Below, one piece after another: positions 12,203 to 24,262 of a stretch of DNA of 64,000 bases. The DNA comes from Gigaspora margarita (lineage: Eukaryota; Glomeromycota; Glomeromycetes; Diversisporales; Gigasporaceae), in the NCBI GenBank assembly GCA_009809945.1, contig WTPW01000658.1:117025-181024 (forward strand). The letters are read 5' to 3'. The notes under the pieces are model-generated. The model worked only from the letters and a program-made list of their open reading frames with translations. It did not search any database and was not told the origin of the DNA. The translations under genes were made by a program, and so were the position numbers. How positions within the stretch are numbered: the first letter of the stretch is position 1; each line of letters opens with the position of its first letter.

Positions 12203-13081
12203 CTAGTGCGAAAAATAGTAGGCAAGAAAATTTATGGTTTCATAAATTCCATCAAATCCATTTGAGATCCTCATGTTATTATTTCCCATACAAAAAGATT
12301 TGCCATTTGAATCAAAGGTTAATGGAAATTTAGTTCGATTAAGACAATTTGTGTTTTCAAGAACAGCAAAAGAAAGTCCGACAAGATGATTTCTGATAAG
12401 CCATATCTTTACCAAGTCGGCACATTTTATGCTCAAACCTGTGGATAAAACTGACTCATCATTTGGGAAACACTTACTTATATCATTGTATACATTACTT
12501 CCTGGGCTAAATCCTGCAATTTGCATCGTGTTTTTAATTACATCCCAATATGTTTTTCCTTTATAAATCTTTTCTGCAGCTATAGCAGCACCTTCTGCCT
12601 TGTAATATCTCATTTCTGCACCGAAGATTCCATTCTGCCAGCAGCTTCCACAACCAGGAGCATCCTCTTTGCATACCTCATTTGGTCCTATCAAAAAATT
12701 CTCTTTTTTTACTCCATCTACCATCTCAGTGCATTCGTTATAGTTGAACCTGTACCCGTAAATATCAGTATCACCTACTTGCTTATAGTTATCGTAAGAA
12801 TGTTCAGTATCGCTAATAATTTGTTCGCTTAATGACCACCAAGTTCCAACAGCTACAGCATAAACAGATGGACTAATTGTATTGTCACCAACAATGCCTA
12901 GCCAGTGATCGTTTGTCCAGTTGAGTCCTTCACTCGTGTAAGTGTTTGGTACTGTATATTTCTTAATCCAATTTACCCATTTTAACTCTTCATCTCTGAG
13001 ATCATTAATGCTTTTAACAGATAACACTATATTGAACGAAATCAGATAGACTATAATAAAAGAAAAAATAATGATCCTCAT
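12203..13081 (-). CDS. secreted cysteine-rich protein of unknown function, intact
   Basis: A 292-residue intact frame, the only one in the window with host-gene character. Residues 1-22 form a signal peptide (MRII, then a hydrophobic run FSFIIVYLISFNIVLS), so the product should enter the secretory pathway. The mature part carries eight cysteines (two in a GCGSC cluster near the middle, others spread to the C terminus), consistent with disulfide bonding, and has several Trp (NWIKK, TWWSLSE, TYWDVIK). No membrane segment follows. I do not recognise the family; a secreted enzyme or a symbiosis-related effector are possibilities only. The ATG at 13081 is preferred because it starts the signal peptide. 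About 90 bp upstream on the minus strand lies CTTATAAAATAC, a TATA-like element. Single exon. Its GC content is clearly above the flanks. Confidence 0.85.
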   Translation of the reverse strand: MRIIIFSFIIVYLISFNIVLSVKSINDLRDEELKWVNWIKKYTVPNTYTSEGLNWTNDHWLGIVGDNTISPSVYAVAVGTWWSLSEQIISDTEHSYDNYKQVGDTDIYGYRFNYNECTEMVDGVKKENFLIGPNEVCKEDAPGCGSCWQNGIFGAEMRYYKAEGAAIAAEKIYKGKTYWDVIKNTMQIAGFSPGSNVYNDISKCFPNDESVLSTGLSIKCADLVKIWLIRNHLVGLSFAVLENTNCLNRTKFPLTFDSNGKSFCMGNNNMRISNGFDGIYETINFLAYYFSH

Positions 13082-13715
13082 TATTAATATTGTAGAATTT
13101 TAGAGTTAGGTTGGTGTGTTGAATCTATTTTATGAAGTAGGCTGCTAGTTCAATCTATTGTATTTTATAAGCATAAATTTTAATTAAATAAATGAAATGA
13201 TTTCAAAAGAAAAAACATGACACGCCATAAAGTCCAAGAAGTTTCGCTAATTATTACAAAATTGGCTTAACGATAACGATAGATAAAAATATCGCATGAT
13301 TATTATTGCTAGTGTAGTGGTATGATCTGTTGTTACCATAAAAGTTTTTGTCGTATATCCATCATGTAAATTAGACTTTTGAGGGAATGTTAGTAGACTT
13401 TATAGATTCCCTTACATGGTTATCGATATTTCTGTATTACTATCATTCTAGTGGTAATCCTGGCAAGTTACTTTCTAACGACCATGTATAGTGTTGTTGA
13501 AGTACAATGTTATCGAGGAAGGCATTCCAAGATTATAGATATGTCTTCAATAACACTGCACATGTACGTACGTATATAATACGAATTTACTTGTTTTCGC
13601 GAGTAATACAAACAAAAAAAGGAGATTTAGTATTAATTTTATCAGATCGTATACTTATTGATTCAATCTTTTTTGTCGGATTATTAACTCATTAATTTAC
13701 TCTTTTTTTCGGCAT
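13082..13715. promoter_or_regulatory. upstream region of the secreted-protein gene, TATA-like box
   Basis: On the minus strand CTTATAAAATAC lies at roughly 13163-13174, about 90 bp before the start codon. The remaining upstream DNA has no recognisable gene; short open frames there (for example 13507-13695) lack protein character. Confidence 0.35.
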
Positions 13716-13782
13716 AGCAAGAACGCACGTACGAACGTACGAACGTACAAACGTACGTACGTACATACGTTGTACGTACGTG
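13716..13782. repeat. ACGT microsatellite
   Basis: Repeats of ACGTACGAACGTACGTAC type run for about 60 bp; a weaker run lies at 13560-13580. Confidence 0.85.
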
Positions 13783-14022
13783 AGTTTAATTCAAATACTG
13801 TTGTATAATATTATACTGTGAAGAACGAATCTCATGACTTCAAATTATGATTTCTGTATTTGTGCATCGTATGATCGGTCATGGCTATATGAGCAATGGA
13901 CTAGGAAAACCCGTCTTTGAAGGGGGGTTTCCGTTTTGAGAAAATGGCGATTATTTGTCTGTGAAACCTAAATTTTGCCCCTGAATTTTTGTTTATTTTT
14001 AGATATCAATTACTGAATTAGG

Positions 14023-14331
14023 GGCACGTAGGTATTCTGTACCAGGTTATGTCGATCATGTGTCGCAGGCAAATTTTTTTGAATTATTGTTAGGATTAGG
14101 GTTAGGGGGCAAGGTTAGCAAGACATATAGTAAAATCGTTCAAGGAGAACTTTTTGTTAGTGCACTAAAGGTAGTTTTTTACGCAAACTTTTGGTAAATA
14201 TGCGATTTTTGACAAAACGAACGGTTGTTTTGAAATTTTTATATTTGTGTTACGTTACACCTGATCTTGAAATCTGATTGGCAGTTCGGCCACATGATCG
14301 ATATAACCTGGCACAGAAAACTGATGTGCCT
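14023..14331. mobile_element. MITE with TIR around ACCAGGTTATGTCGATCATG
   Basis: Left GCACGTAGGTATTCTGT continues into ACCAGGTTATGTCGATCATG; the right end is its inverse, ending CTGATGTGCC, giving about 40-bp TIRs around a 310-bp element. The core has GTTAGGATTAGGGTTAGGG and AGTGCACTAAAGGTAG. A longer, interrupted copy is at 45889-47772 in the opposite orientation. Confidence 0.75.
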
Positions 14332-14555
14332 TTGGATTATATTTTGATTTATTATTTTAAATTAATACTCATAAATAAAACTATAATGTTTGCTCTATAG
14401 TAGGGTTCCTACAAACCCAGATCAAATCAAACTTTAGACCAGATTTGGATTTGATTTGATTTCAAATCAAACCTGATCTCAAACTAAGGATAGAAATCAG
14501 TTAAAAATTTTTAGTCAATTAGTTAGTCAACTAAAACTGTTAGTTATTAATTGTT

Positions 14556-14773
14556 GCAGATCATAATGAAATCAGATTATAATGAAATTCAAGGATTCAA
14601 TTTAAAAATATAAGCTCTACTAAAATCTACTTATACTCTTTTTCAAATAACCATAACCCTAAATCTTAACTTAACTATAAAAAAAACCCTAACAAAAAAG
14701 GCCCAAAAAAAATTTAAAAATCAGTTATAAAATAAGTTCAATTTCGTTATAATCTGATTTTATTATAATCTGC
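14556..14773. mobile_element. nested MITE, TIR GCAGATYATAATRAAATCAG
   Basis: GCAGATCATAATGAAATCAG then ATTATAATGAAATT at the left is inverted at the right, AATTTCGTTATAATCTGATT ... ATAATCTGC, with a few transitions. 218 bp, non-coding. Confidence 0.75.
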
Positions 14774-15136
14774 CACATTAATTGACTAAAAATTGACTAA
14801 TTGACTAATTGACTAATCAACTAATTGACTAATTGATTAGTCTGGACTAATCAACTAATTGACAAAATGATTAATCAACTAGTTGATTAGTTAATTAATC
14901 AACTATTTGATTAGTCAACTAATTGATTAGTTGATTAGTCAACTAATCGACTAATTGATTAGTTGATTAGTCGATTAGTTAACTAATAAAAGAATAAATA
15001 AACAAAAAATAAATACTAGAAATATTGCAATAAAATTATAAAATCAATGATTAATTAATTGACTAATTGACTAGTCAACTAATCAACTAATCAATTAATT
15101 GACCAGTCAGACTAATTACTAATTGACTATTTGACT

Positions 15137-15452
15137 GCTGTATATGTCCAAAAATAAGCTACTACCTAAAATAAGCTACCCCTGATTTTTTTCAAAAATT
15201 TTAAAAAACCCATTAGCAGTTGCCACATATAAAAGTCTAAATTTTACTAAATAAACCTCAAAAGTGCCATTAATTAAACTTGTTCAGGACTTCAAAATAC
15301 ACTTACAAAAAATTTGGTGTAATTTGGACAACTTTTTATTAGTACGTTTTTTAATTTTTTCAAAAAACTCAATATTTCAAAAATAAGCTACCCCACATTT
15401 TTTTGTGTAATTTTTTGGCCAAAAAAGGTAGCTTATTTTCAGACATATATAG
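15137..15452. mobile_element. AAGCTAC-MITE copy 2
   Basis: TGTATATGTCCAAAAATAAG at the left, GTAGCTTATTTTCAGACATA at the right, same layout as copy 1. Confidence 0.8.
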
Positions 15453-15865
15453 TAATTGACTAGTTAACTAATTAACTAGTCGACTGATCAACTAGTTAAC
15501 TAATCGACAAATCAACTAATCAACTAGTTGACTAATTGATTAATTGACTAATCAAATAGTCAGCTAATTGACTAGTTGATGAATCGACTAATTAACTAAT
15601 TGACTAGTCAACTAATCAACTAGTCAACTAATCAACTAATTGACTAATTGACTAATTGATCAACTGACTATAAAAAAATTTAATTGATTAGTCAACTAAT
15701 AGTTAACTAGTTAACTAATAACTATATGATTCCTATCTTTATCTCAAACTAGTATTAAAAAAATATTTGAGTTTGATTTAAAGCAAACTTTTTAGTTAAA
15801 TTTAAGTTTGGTTTGGGTTTGAATCTGAAGTTTGCAAACTAGTATGAGTTTAAATAATATAATTA

Positions 15866-16412
15866 CTGTATATTGCTAAAAATAAGCTATTTCTAAAAAT
15901 AAGCTACTCTTTCTTTTGGTCAAAAAACTCAAAAAACATCTTTGATCTAAAAATAAGCTACCACATGATTAATGAAAGTTGCTATATAGTAAAGTCCAAA
16001 CTTTACTAAGTAAATTGATTAAATTACTTAAGTAAACTTATTTAGAAGATCAAATACACATTCTCTAAAATTTATAACAAAATTGGAGAACATTTATTAA
16101 TTGGTTTTTAATTTTTACACTCAACAAAAAAATTAAAATTTTATTAACAAAATATATTCATTAAAATTAAAATTTCAAAGTCAAATAATAAAAAATACTC
16201 CAATTTTGATAAACTTTTAGTATATATATATTTTAGTCTTCCAAACAAGCTTTCTTAAGTATTAATAATTGATTTATATGGTAGAATTTAGATTTTGCTA
16301 TGTAAAAACTATTTGTGATTGACAAAAATTAATTATATCCAAAAATAAGCTATCCAAGATTTTTTGTGTTCAAAATGTCCAAAAAAGATAACTTATTTTC
16401 AGAAATATACAG
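15866..16412. mobile_element. AAGCTAC-MITE copy 3, long form
   Basis: CTGTATATTGCTAAAAATAA at the left and TTATTTTCAGAAATATACAG at the right, flanked by TA. About 547 bp, with an extra internal inverted pair (TTAATTTTTACACTCAAC / TTCATTAAAATTAAAATTTC region) shared with copies at 56611 and 57170. Confidence 0.75.
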
Positions 16413-17130
16413 TATCTCTATGATTAAAAATACTTTAAAAAATCTAAAAAACTGTTTAAACCATTGTTTTTTCTATCACTATTTGTAATTTAGATTTTAC
16501 TTTGTTTCTATTATATTTTTTTTTTGTATCAGCATTTTGGTATATAGGTCAGTAATGTACATGAACAGTCGTAAACATGAGTTTGAACAGTCATAGACAT
16601 TTTTAGACAAAATATAAATTGAAATTACTTAAAAATTTATTATAATAACATGATTATAAATTAAGTTAAAAAGATTTATTATTAAATTTTACATAATTGT
16701 ATATTTTTAAATAATATATACTTTATTCTAAGATGTATGGATACTATGGACACTGTAAACATGGACATGGACATGAATATGGACAAGCCAAAAAAAGGTA
16801 TGGACATAGTAAACACAACATCACTGATATAGGTAGTCAAATCATGTACATGCATGAAGTTATATGCATAGTGCCCACCTAAATGAGAACAAAACAAATT
16901 ATCTGAATTAATGAATATATATTCTTACTTTGGTATTAAATACGTCATGCTTAAGAAATAAATAAATTTTATATCTTACTTTTGCTACTTCCTAAAGATA
17001 AACAAAAGGATTTTAAATATATTTGTGAAATCAAATCTAGTAACAAATTTTGCTAAAAATCTAGTTCTAAACTTGCATATTAAAAATACTTATCATTTAA
17101 ATAAAGTAAAAATTTTAAAAAAACATTTTG
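16413..17130. repeat. non-coding, with GGACAAGCC dispersed repeat
   Basis: Bases about 16550-16830 carry ATGGACAAGCCAAAAAAGG and several TRGACAT words; a relative is at 51810-52075 (ACATGGACAAGCCAAAAAAG). No gene was seen. Confidence 0.45.
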
Positions 17131-17492
17131 TAACTTAATTGACAATTCGCGAAAGAAGGAGAATTTGTATTAATAAAATACATAACACTTAATATAAATT
17201 ACATATAAAATCTAAAAATTAGCATTCCTGACTATGTAAAGTTGATTTTTTATTAAATTAACATCTTGTAGACTTCTAATAAAAGTTGTAGAGCTAGTTT
17301 TTGTGATTCTAATGATAGCTAGATCGGTAAAATTAGTTAGGTAAATAATAAGTTACAAGCAATTAAAATTCAAAAAATTTTATAAAACTATAGGAATCAT
17401 GATTCCTGTATTAACATATTTTACTATGTTTTATTATAAAAATCTCTCCCGGTTAAAATTCTCCTTCTATCACGAATTGTCAATTAAGTTAA
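17131..17492. mobile_element. MITE, TIR AACTTAATTGACAATTCG
   Basis: About 40-bp TIRs: AACTTAATTGACAATTCGCG ... GAAGGAGAATTT at the left, AAATTCTCCTTCTATCACG ... AATTGTCAATTAAGTT at the right. The core shares GTGATTCTAATGATAG and GTAGAGCT with elements at 5020-6115 and 48901-49421. Confidence 0.8.
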
Positions 17493-17631
17493 TAATAAAT
17501 AATCTGATCGCAAAAAAAAGTCATGTAATTGTCTAAATCTTTAGATAGTGACATATGCGTAAAAGATATAATCTTTTTGGGATATGATAAGACCATTTAA
17601 TTAACAATTTTTTTTACTCAGATAACTAATT

Positions 17632-17689
17632 AGTACCAGGGTACTATTCAAAAATCATTGTCTTTAAATTGAATAGTACCCTGGTACTT
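17632..17689. repeat. perfect hairpin GTACCAGGGTACTATTCAA
   Basis: A 22-bp arm, GTACCAGGGTACTATTCAA plus AAA, is inverted after an AT-rich loop and ends TTGAATAGTACCCTGGTAC. It lies just outside the large element and may be a small foldback insertion. Confidence 0.75.
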
Positions 17690-17714
17690 TACTAGGACTA
17701 CTTTATCAGGGTAC

Positions 17715-19015
17715 TATAGGCAGTGCAATATGATAAATAACTATAAAAACAAACTGTGCCAATATTTTTTCAAACTTTGAACAAAGTTTTCTTGACAATT
17801 ATCTATCCATAATTAATAAAATTAATTTTATTTAATTATGCAGATATATGAAACAGAATAAAAAAATTTTATTAATTTTAAATAGGTGTTTGTCAAGATA
17901 TTTTCACTCAAAGTTTAGAAAAACTTACTAAAACAAGCTGTGTCAAAGCAGTTTTTTTAAAAATTTTAGCAAAGATATTTCAACAACTACCTATTTAAAA
18001 TCAATGAAAATTTTTTATTCTGTTTATATATATCTATATAATTAAATAAAAAATTTTATTAATTTAGTAGGTAGGTTGAGATATCATTGCTTAAAGTTTA
18101 AAAATAACTTTGTTGCAGCTTGTTTTGATAGTTAAATTTGAGCAAAGATATCTTGATAACTACCTATCTAAAATCAATATTCCAATTCTATATATCTGTA
18201 TAATTAAGATAAAAAAATTTATTAATTTTAAATAGGTAATTGTCAAGATATTTTTGCTCAAAGGTTGGAAAAAACTTTGCCATAGTTTTTGTTATCTAAG
18301 ATTTTTTTCCAACTTTGAGTGAGAATATATTGACAATCATTTATACCTAAATTAATAAACCCCTTTTTTATTTTAATTATTCAAACATATAGAATCAAAA
18401 TAAAAATTTTTATTAATTTAGATAAGTATTAGGGCATAAATGATACTTCTAGGACACTTTTTTGGCACCCTGGGTACTAAAGTATTCATTTTGCTTTTTA
18501 ACCATCATAGAAAGCCTATATTCTATAAAAACTCTTTACTACTTATATAAAAACCTGAGTACCAAAAATTATATAGCTAGAACTCTCTATTTTTATATTT
18601 TATAATCAAATTGGATAATGACAAAAAAATGATTGCATCGTCACACCTGATATCATATATTATTCACCTATATATAAATCAAAGTAAGTATCTATTTTCC
18701 TTTTATAATACTTTTGATAATGTTTACCAATATAATAGCTTCTAATATGATCTGGATATCGTCTACTTTCAGAACGAGTAGGTTTACCACAATCAGTACA
18801 AGAAAAGCATTTGATTGCATTTTTATGAAGCTAGCACCCTTTAGGATTCATATATGATCGACTATATATCTCTCTAGTATATAAAAGAAAATTACATATA
18901 TATTTGCCTAACTGCATTTTTTTATATATGCCTAGTACATATTATTTTTTAAATTGAATAAAAATATTTTATAAGTAACAGATAAGGAATTTTGTACCAG
19001 CACCCATATACAAAT
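17715..19015. repeat. left terminal inverted repeat of the Polinton-like element
   Basis: Matches the reverse complement of 43850-45045. Best-conserved stretch 18430-19015 (for example TTATAAGTAACAGATAAGG, ATATAGCTAGAACTCTC). The outer part 17760-18420 is a degenerate array: GATATCTTTGCTCAAAGTTT-like words alternate in both orientations every 150-170 bp, separated by TATTAATTTTAAATAGGT. Subterminal arrays like this could be polymerase or integrase docking sites (inference). Confidence 0.85.
18668..18930 (-). pseudogene. small zinc-binding ORF carried in the left TIR
   Basis: Read on the minus strand from an ATG near 18925 it encodes about 85 residues: MQLGKYICNF at the start, a MNPKGC segment, then CTDCGKPT and a basic tail HYQKYYKRKIDTY before TGA/TAA near 18668. 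C-x2-C plus upstream Cys/His suggests a small zinc ribbon. One in-frame TAG replaces the Trp codon present in the right-TIR copy. It is transcribed outward, toward the element end. Function unknown; the duplicated location means the gene is present twice per element. Confidence 0.5.
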
Positions 19016-19029
19016 TCATACTATTATTT

Positions 19030-22000
19030 TATTATAGTAGTACTATATATAATAGATGTGGAAAAGATTTTCCTAAATTAGCAATACTTCGTATATATCT
19101 AAACTGAAATAATCTATGTAAACTTAATATCCAAAATCCCATTACAGATCCAATACCATTACCACAAAATCAAATAGGAGTCTCTGACTCTCCTGCTTTG
19201 CAGATACCCAATATCGAGATATCATCTCTTTCAACTCAAACCTATATTCTAGTAGGTAATTTAATCCAATTAGATGATGCACTCTTATTACCTATTCAAA
19301 ATATATCTTCAGACAATATTTCTTCAAATCTACCCCAAAATGATATAGAATGGTTTGATAATATAAAAGATAGATATAATGCAAGCACTGATGAAAAATG
19401 GCCTGAATTAGCTAGATCCTTGCTCTATGACTATCCAAAAGAAATATTATAACTGTAGAAGGCAATTTTGGTAGTAAACCAGTAAGAAAAAATTATAAAT
19501 TAACGAACAAAGAGTTAATATTCGAAAAATGTGAATCTAATTTTGATCCTTTAAGACCCCATCAGAACATAACATCATTGAGTTTATAGCAAGCAAATAT
19601 TCTATCTCTAGATAATATAAAATATAGTTTCAATTACTATGTTGAGAATAGTAATAAATATTTAGAAGCGCTCTATATGCCTCAACTTATAGCAAATGCT
19701 AGAGAACAAATTACAAGAGTACTTAAAGCTAAATTGCGTAAAAAAGATCAAATAAAAACTGCATTAGTTGCTCAATGCATATATCATGGGCATATTAGCA
19801 AGGGAAAAAGTAGCACTAAAATTTCAACATATATGATTAGTCATCATAGAAGCCTCATGTGTGTTATTCTTACAGAAGAAGATATCAATGAGCATATAAA
19901 TTTATCTATATCAGAAATAGATAATAAAATAGACACATTTATGAAATCAGGATCAGGATGGAATTTGGTAAGAATTGAAATATTAACTATTGAAGCTTAT
20001 ACTTTGCGAAGAACTATTGGTGGATCATATATCTCGACTTCAAAAAAGCTTGCCAATACCAAATGTACAATCAATCCTAATAATTCAAAAATAATTGATC
20101 CAGTTACAGGTATACTATCTGATAATTGTCTTCAAGGAGCATTAGCTTGTTATTTTTCTAATAAAGATGGGTATATAGAGCATCTTGAACGAATATTTAC
20201 TAAAAAGGATTATAAGCAATACTTAGATATAGTCAAGCTAGATGGAATTCTAATGCCTACTCCAATCTGCTCATGTATATTCAATAAGATAGAAGAGATG
20301 AATCCTGATATCTCTATTAATATCTGGGGATAAAAAGAGAAATTAGCTACTCCTAAATCTGTAATAGCTAGCAAAAATTATATTAGACAACATGTTATAC
20401 ATCTAATGGCTTTTACAGATATTACCAAATCTAAAAATGATAAGTATGGGCAAAAGAATCACTTTTTTGGATCAAAACCCCAGATGAATTAGTATTCAAA
20501 GATACAAAATATCGTGGCAAAAAGCATCTTTGTAATCAGTGCTTTTATAGTTTTCCATCAGAAAAATCTTTAGCCTATCATCAAGAGCATTGTTTCGGTT
20601 TGGGAGAGGCTGCTCAAAGAGTCGATTTGCCTACTAAGGGGTTAATGATTTCGAGAAGTTTAAAAATTATGGGCAAATGATCAATACATCATATGTTATT
20701 ATAGCAGACTTTAAATCAGATAACAAAAAATGGGATTATTCTAGAGGTATAATAAAACCAGTATCTGAATATGGTAGAAAAATGCATAAGATTGCAGAGC
20801 AAAAGGCCAATAGCTTTTGTTATCTAGTTCACTGGATCGATACTGAGAGGTATGGGGCCCATTCCTATATAGAAGAGAAAATACTACTCAGGAGTTTGTT
20901 AAAAGAATCGATAAGGAATTGGTCAAAATTAATAGAGTCTTAGCTATAAAACATGATCGAATTGAGACTGACAAAGACAAAAAAAAATTCAATGAAGCAG
21001 ATAGTTGTTGGATATGTAAAAAAAAATTTCATTATAGATGAAGATAAAGTCAAATGCTTAGAAAATAAGGCATCATGGCTTAATAATAAGCTAGAAAATT
21101 CTGCAATAAATTCAGAAGATTATAAGACCTTAACAAAACAAATTCTCAAAATAACTAAGAATATTAATCAAGCAAAGTCTATAGATATAAAGGTTTGGGA
21201 TCACTATCATATCACAGGTAAGTTTCGAGGAGCTGCCCACAATGCATGTAATCTTAAACTTCAAATCGAACCTTGGAAAACTCCTATTCCAGTTGTCTTT
21301 CATAACTTTTGAGACTATGATTCTCACTTAGTATATGAATCTATTGGAAAATCAGTTAATGCTCATCAGATAAAAGTCATAGCTGAAACATTTGAGCGAT
21401 ACAAGTCTATGAAGGTGGGTCAGCTTAAGTATATAGATAGCATGCAGTTCATAAATAATAGCTTGACAAATCTTACAAAGAATTTGGGTACCAACTATTC
21501 TATTACAAGCCAGCACTTTAAAAACTATTCTCAAGGTCAAATTTCATTAGCAAGTCATAAAGGAGTTTATCTTTATAACTATATTGATTTACAAGATAGG
21601 TTTAAAGAAACAGAACTTCCTCCTATTCACAAATTCTATAGTACTCTTAAAGATAAGATCACACAAAATGACTATCAACATGCTCAAAAAGTATGAAAAA
21701 CTTTTAGTTGCAAGAATCTAGGTGAGTACCATGATCTCTATCTTAAAATCGATGTACTTAGTCTTGTGGATATTTGGACCCAATTTCGAAAGGCATGCAT
21801 GCAATATTATAAACTTGATCCTAGTTATTACATTTCAGCACTAGCACTATCATGGGATGCTATGCTTAAGAAGACAGGTGTTGAGATTGAGCTATTCACA
21901 GATATAACAATGCATAATTTTATAAAAGATGCTAAGCATGGAGGTATAGCTATAGCAGGTCATCGATATTTTAAAGCTAACAATTCAAAAATAGGCAAGG

Positions 22001-23549
22001 CATTTAATCTATCTAAACCTACAAAATGGATATGCTATGTCAATGCAAATAATCTTTATGGCTGGACTATGAGTCAGTATTTGCCTATTAGAAATTATCA
22101 ATGGGAAGCAAGTTGGCAATATCTTGAGGATCATCCAAATAAGCAAAAGAAATATCTTAAAAAGATTCTTAATACCAAAGCAGATGCTAAAAGAGAATAT
22201 TTTCTAAAGATTAATGCACTTTTCCTTTAAAAACTCATGACTATTTGAGAGATTTACCCCCAGCTATAGAGAATATGGCTATAAGTAAAGATATGTTGTG
22301 TTCCTATACTACAGAGCTTGTAGATAACTTGAATAGTAGTCGATTTTCAGCAACAGAAAAATTAGTACCCCATCTTGGACCATAAAAGGATTATGTTATC
22401 CATTATCAAGAACTTCAATACTATGTAAAATTAGGTATGATTATTAATAAGGTTATAGAAATTCTATCTTTCAATCAGACTAATTGGCTTGTCCCTTATA
22501 TAGCCTTTAATACAGAAAAACGACAAGGTGCTAAGAATGCTTTTGAGAAGGACTTCTTTAAGCTTATGAACAATTCTATATATGGCAAGACTATGGAGAA
22601 TGTTCGTAAATATCAAGATATCAAACTCGTAGCTATAAATAATGAGCAAGATAAAAAGAAGTTTATTAATCAAATTTGTAAACCCTCCTTTAAGTATGCT
22701 AGACAACTTGGAAATACTTTAGTAGGAGCACATATAGAAAAAGCTAGCATAACTCTCAACAAGCCTATTATTGTCGGAGCATCAGTTTTTGGCCTTAGCA
22801 AACTTTTAATGTATTGCTTCTAGTATGGGTATGTAAAAGAAAAATATAGTGATAAAGCTCAGCTTGGATATATGGATACAGACTCATTTATATTTATAGT
22901 TGAAACTGAGGATATCTATAAGGATATGGTTGAGCGACCTGATTTTTTCGATCTTAATGACTCAAAAACTATAGATCTTTTCAAGGATGAGACTCCAGAT
23001 AGTGTAATTGCAGAATCTATACATATTCGAGCCAAGTCTTATCACTATGTTTTGGCAGATAAGTCTACAAAGTCTAAGCATAAGGGAGTTAGCAAAAAGG
23101 GTATAAATGAAATGGCTATGAACTTATATATACCAACTTTAGAAGGGTCCTTGCTAGATGATCCAATAGATATATCATTATTATCAGAGAAAGAAGTCAA
23201 GGATTTGGCTATATAAACTGAGGCTGATTCTATTACTCTAGTTTATCGAGACTATCTCTTTGGTAATAAAGTATTCCATACCAAAAATGTAAGTATTCGA
23301 TCAAAAGACCATATATTATCTTTGGTTGAATCAGAAAAGAAGGCTCTTTGCCCTATAGATACTAAGCGTTGGATATTATCTGATAAAATAACTAGTTTGC
23401 NATATNNTCATTGGNNTATACAAGCATATAAAAATTTTATATCAAATGGAATATCTTCAGAGTTGGCTAAAGAACGAGCTTTAAGAGTTAAGCTCTCAAA
23501 GAGGTATCAAAATGAATGTGTATCCCACATATCTAGAATATCCACATAA
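19030..23549 (+). pseudogene. DNA polymerase B (protein-primed, Polinton type), degenerate
   Basis: Family B DNA polymerase, expected to replicate the element from a terminal protein. Order seen: an N-terminal zinc finger (RCGKDFPK, first Cys now Tyr, about 19040-19110); a long non-catalytic region (19198-20333); a second finger CNQCFYSFPSEK ... HQEHC (about 20520-20590); exonuclease I motif now IIADFKS near 20697 (usual Glu is Lys); a DHYHITGKFRGAAHN zinc/HNH-like segment (about 21200); palm motif A NANNLYGW near 22055 (usual Asp is Asn); motif B NSIYGKTMEN near 22570; intact motif C YMDTDSF near 22872; end at 23549. At least seven in-frame stops and several frameshifts break it, most stops from TGG or CGA codons. 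Catalytically dead. First gene inside the left TIR. Confidence 0.85.
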
Positions 23550-23600
23550 GCTAAACTAGTAAATAAAACTATCAAGACCATTTCAAATCTACAATAAAGA

Positions 23601-24262
23601 CTAATCATGCTTTTTTGCTTTCACTACAATCACTTTGTCACTAGACGATTCAGAGTCAGACCTAGATGAAGATGAAAATAAGGACTTATATGCAGTATCA
23701 TTATTGCGAAGCAATAGAGCTTTGCTTCTTAAAATTTTCTTTTTTCTTTTAGTCTTGTATGATGTATGATTTCCTTGAGAAATATTCGGACTAGATATAT
23801 CACTCTCTGAATTATCAGATAGATTCTTGTAGAATGGTATCACTCTACTATAAATTAAAATTTTTTTATTATAAGGATCAATTTTTGTTTCATGCAACCA
23901 TAGCTATGGCATTCCTAATACAAGATCAGCTTTAGGTTCTTTGCAAACTACAAAATCATTTAAAACTTCATCACTACCAGATACTAATTTATTTTTACCC
24001 TTAAATCGAAAAGATAATTCAAGGCTTTCCACAATTCCTAAGGCATCCTTCATTTTCTTTTTAAAATATTTTGGTAGGTCACTATATTTTATCAGCTAAG
24101 CTTTTTCTAATAATGTTTTTATCTGATTATGTATCAATTAATGCCTTAACCAAGTAAGGCTCATGACCCTTTTCATGAATTTTACATTTTACATATGCTA
24201 TTTTGTAATATAATTTATTATTTTATACAATATCTTTATCTAAAAAAATAACTAATTATTTA
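23601..24262 (-). pseudogene. retropepsin-like aspartic protease, degenerate
   Basis: Minus-strand gene convergent with the polymerase gene. From about 24262 it reads KCKIHEKGHEPYLVKALIDT, then a stop in the place of the Gly of the DTGS active site, then SDKNIIRKSLA; later DFVVCKEPKADLVLGMP, a stop replacing Trp, LWLHETKIDPYNKKI, and a Ser/Asp/Lys-rich tail to 23601. ALIDT(G)S plus ADLVLGMP(W)L is the retropepsin fold signature (flap and C-terminal hydrophobic-Gly motif). The frame is broken by at least four changes. The tail carries a 13-bp hairpin word ATTGCTTCGCAAT (23703-23715, minus strand). Role in the element is unknown; polyprotein processing is the inferred ancestral job. Confidence 0.7.

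Larger units (their letters stand above)
14487..15740. mobile_element. element built of TTGACTAATT words, 11-bp duplication
   Basis: Ends AGGATAGAAATC and GATTCCTATCTTT are imperfect inverses, flanked by the exact 11-bp duplication ATCTCAAACTA (14476-14486 and 15741-15751). Between 14780-14990, 15050-15130 and 15455-15700 the sequence is a dense, two-orientation array of TTGACTAAT/ATTAGTCAA words. It carries two nested MITEs, at 14556-14773 and at about 15137-15452. The duplication size would fit a MULE-like integrase better than hAT. Confidence 0.75.
14402..15865. mobile_element. hAT-like CAAATCAAAC element, interrupted and 3'-truncated
   Basis: Begins TAGGGTTCCTACAAACC like the complete relative at 55923-57963 and continues with arrays of CAAATCAAAC and GATTTGATTT. 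It is split by the element at 14487-15740; the flank resumes CTCAAACTAGTATT. The right terminus was not found. Confidence 0.6.

Noticed and set aside
19030..23549. Mitochondrial linear-plasmid polymerase
   Set aside because: Such plasmids pair PolB with an RNA polymerase and lack integrase; here an rve integrase and TIR-bounded 18-kb unit are present.
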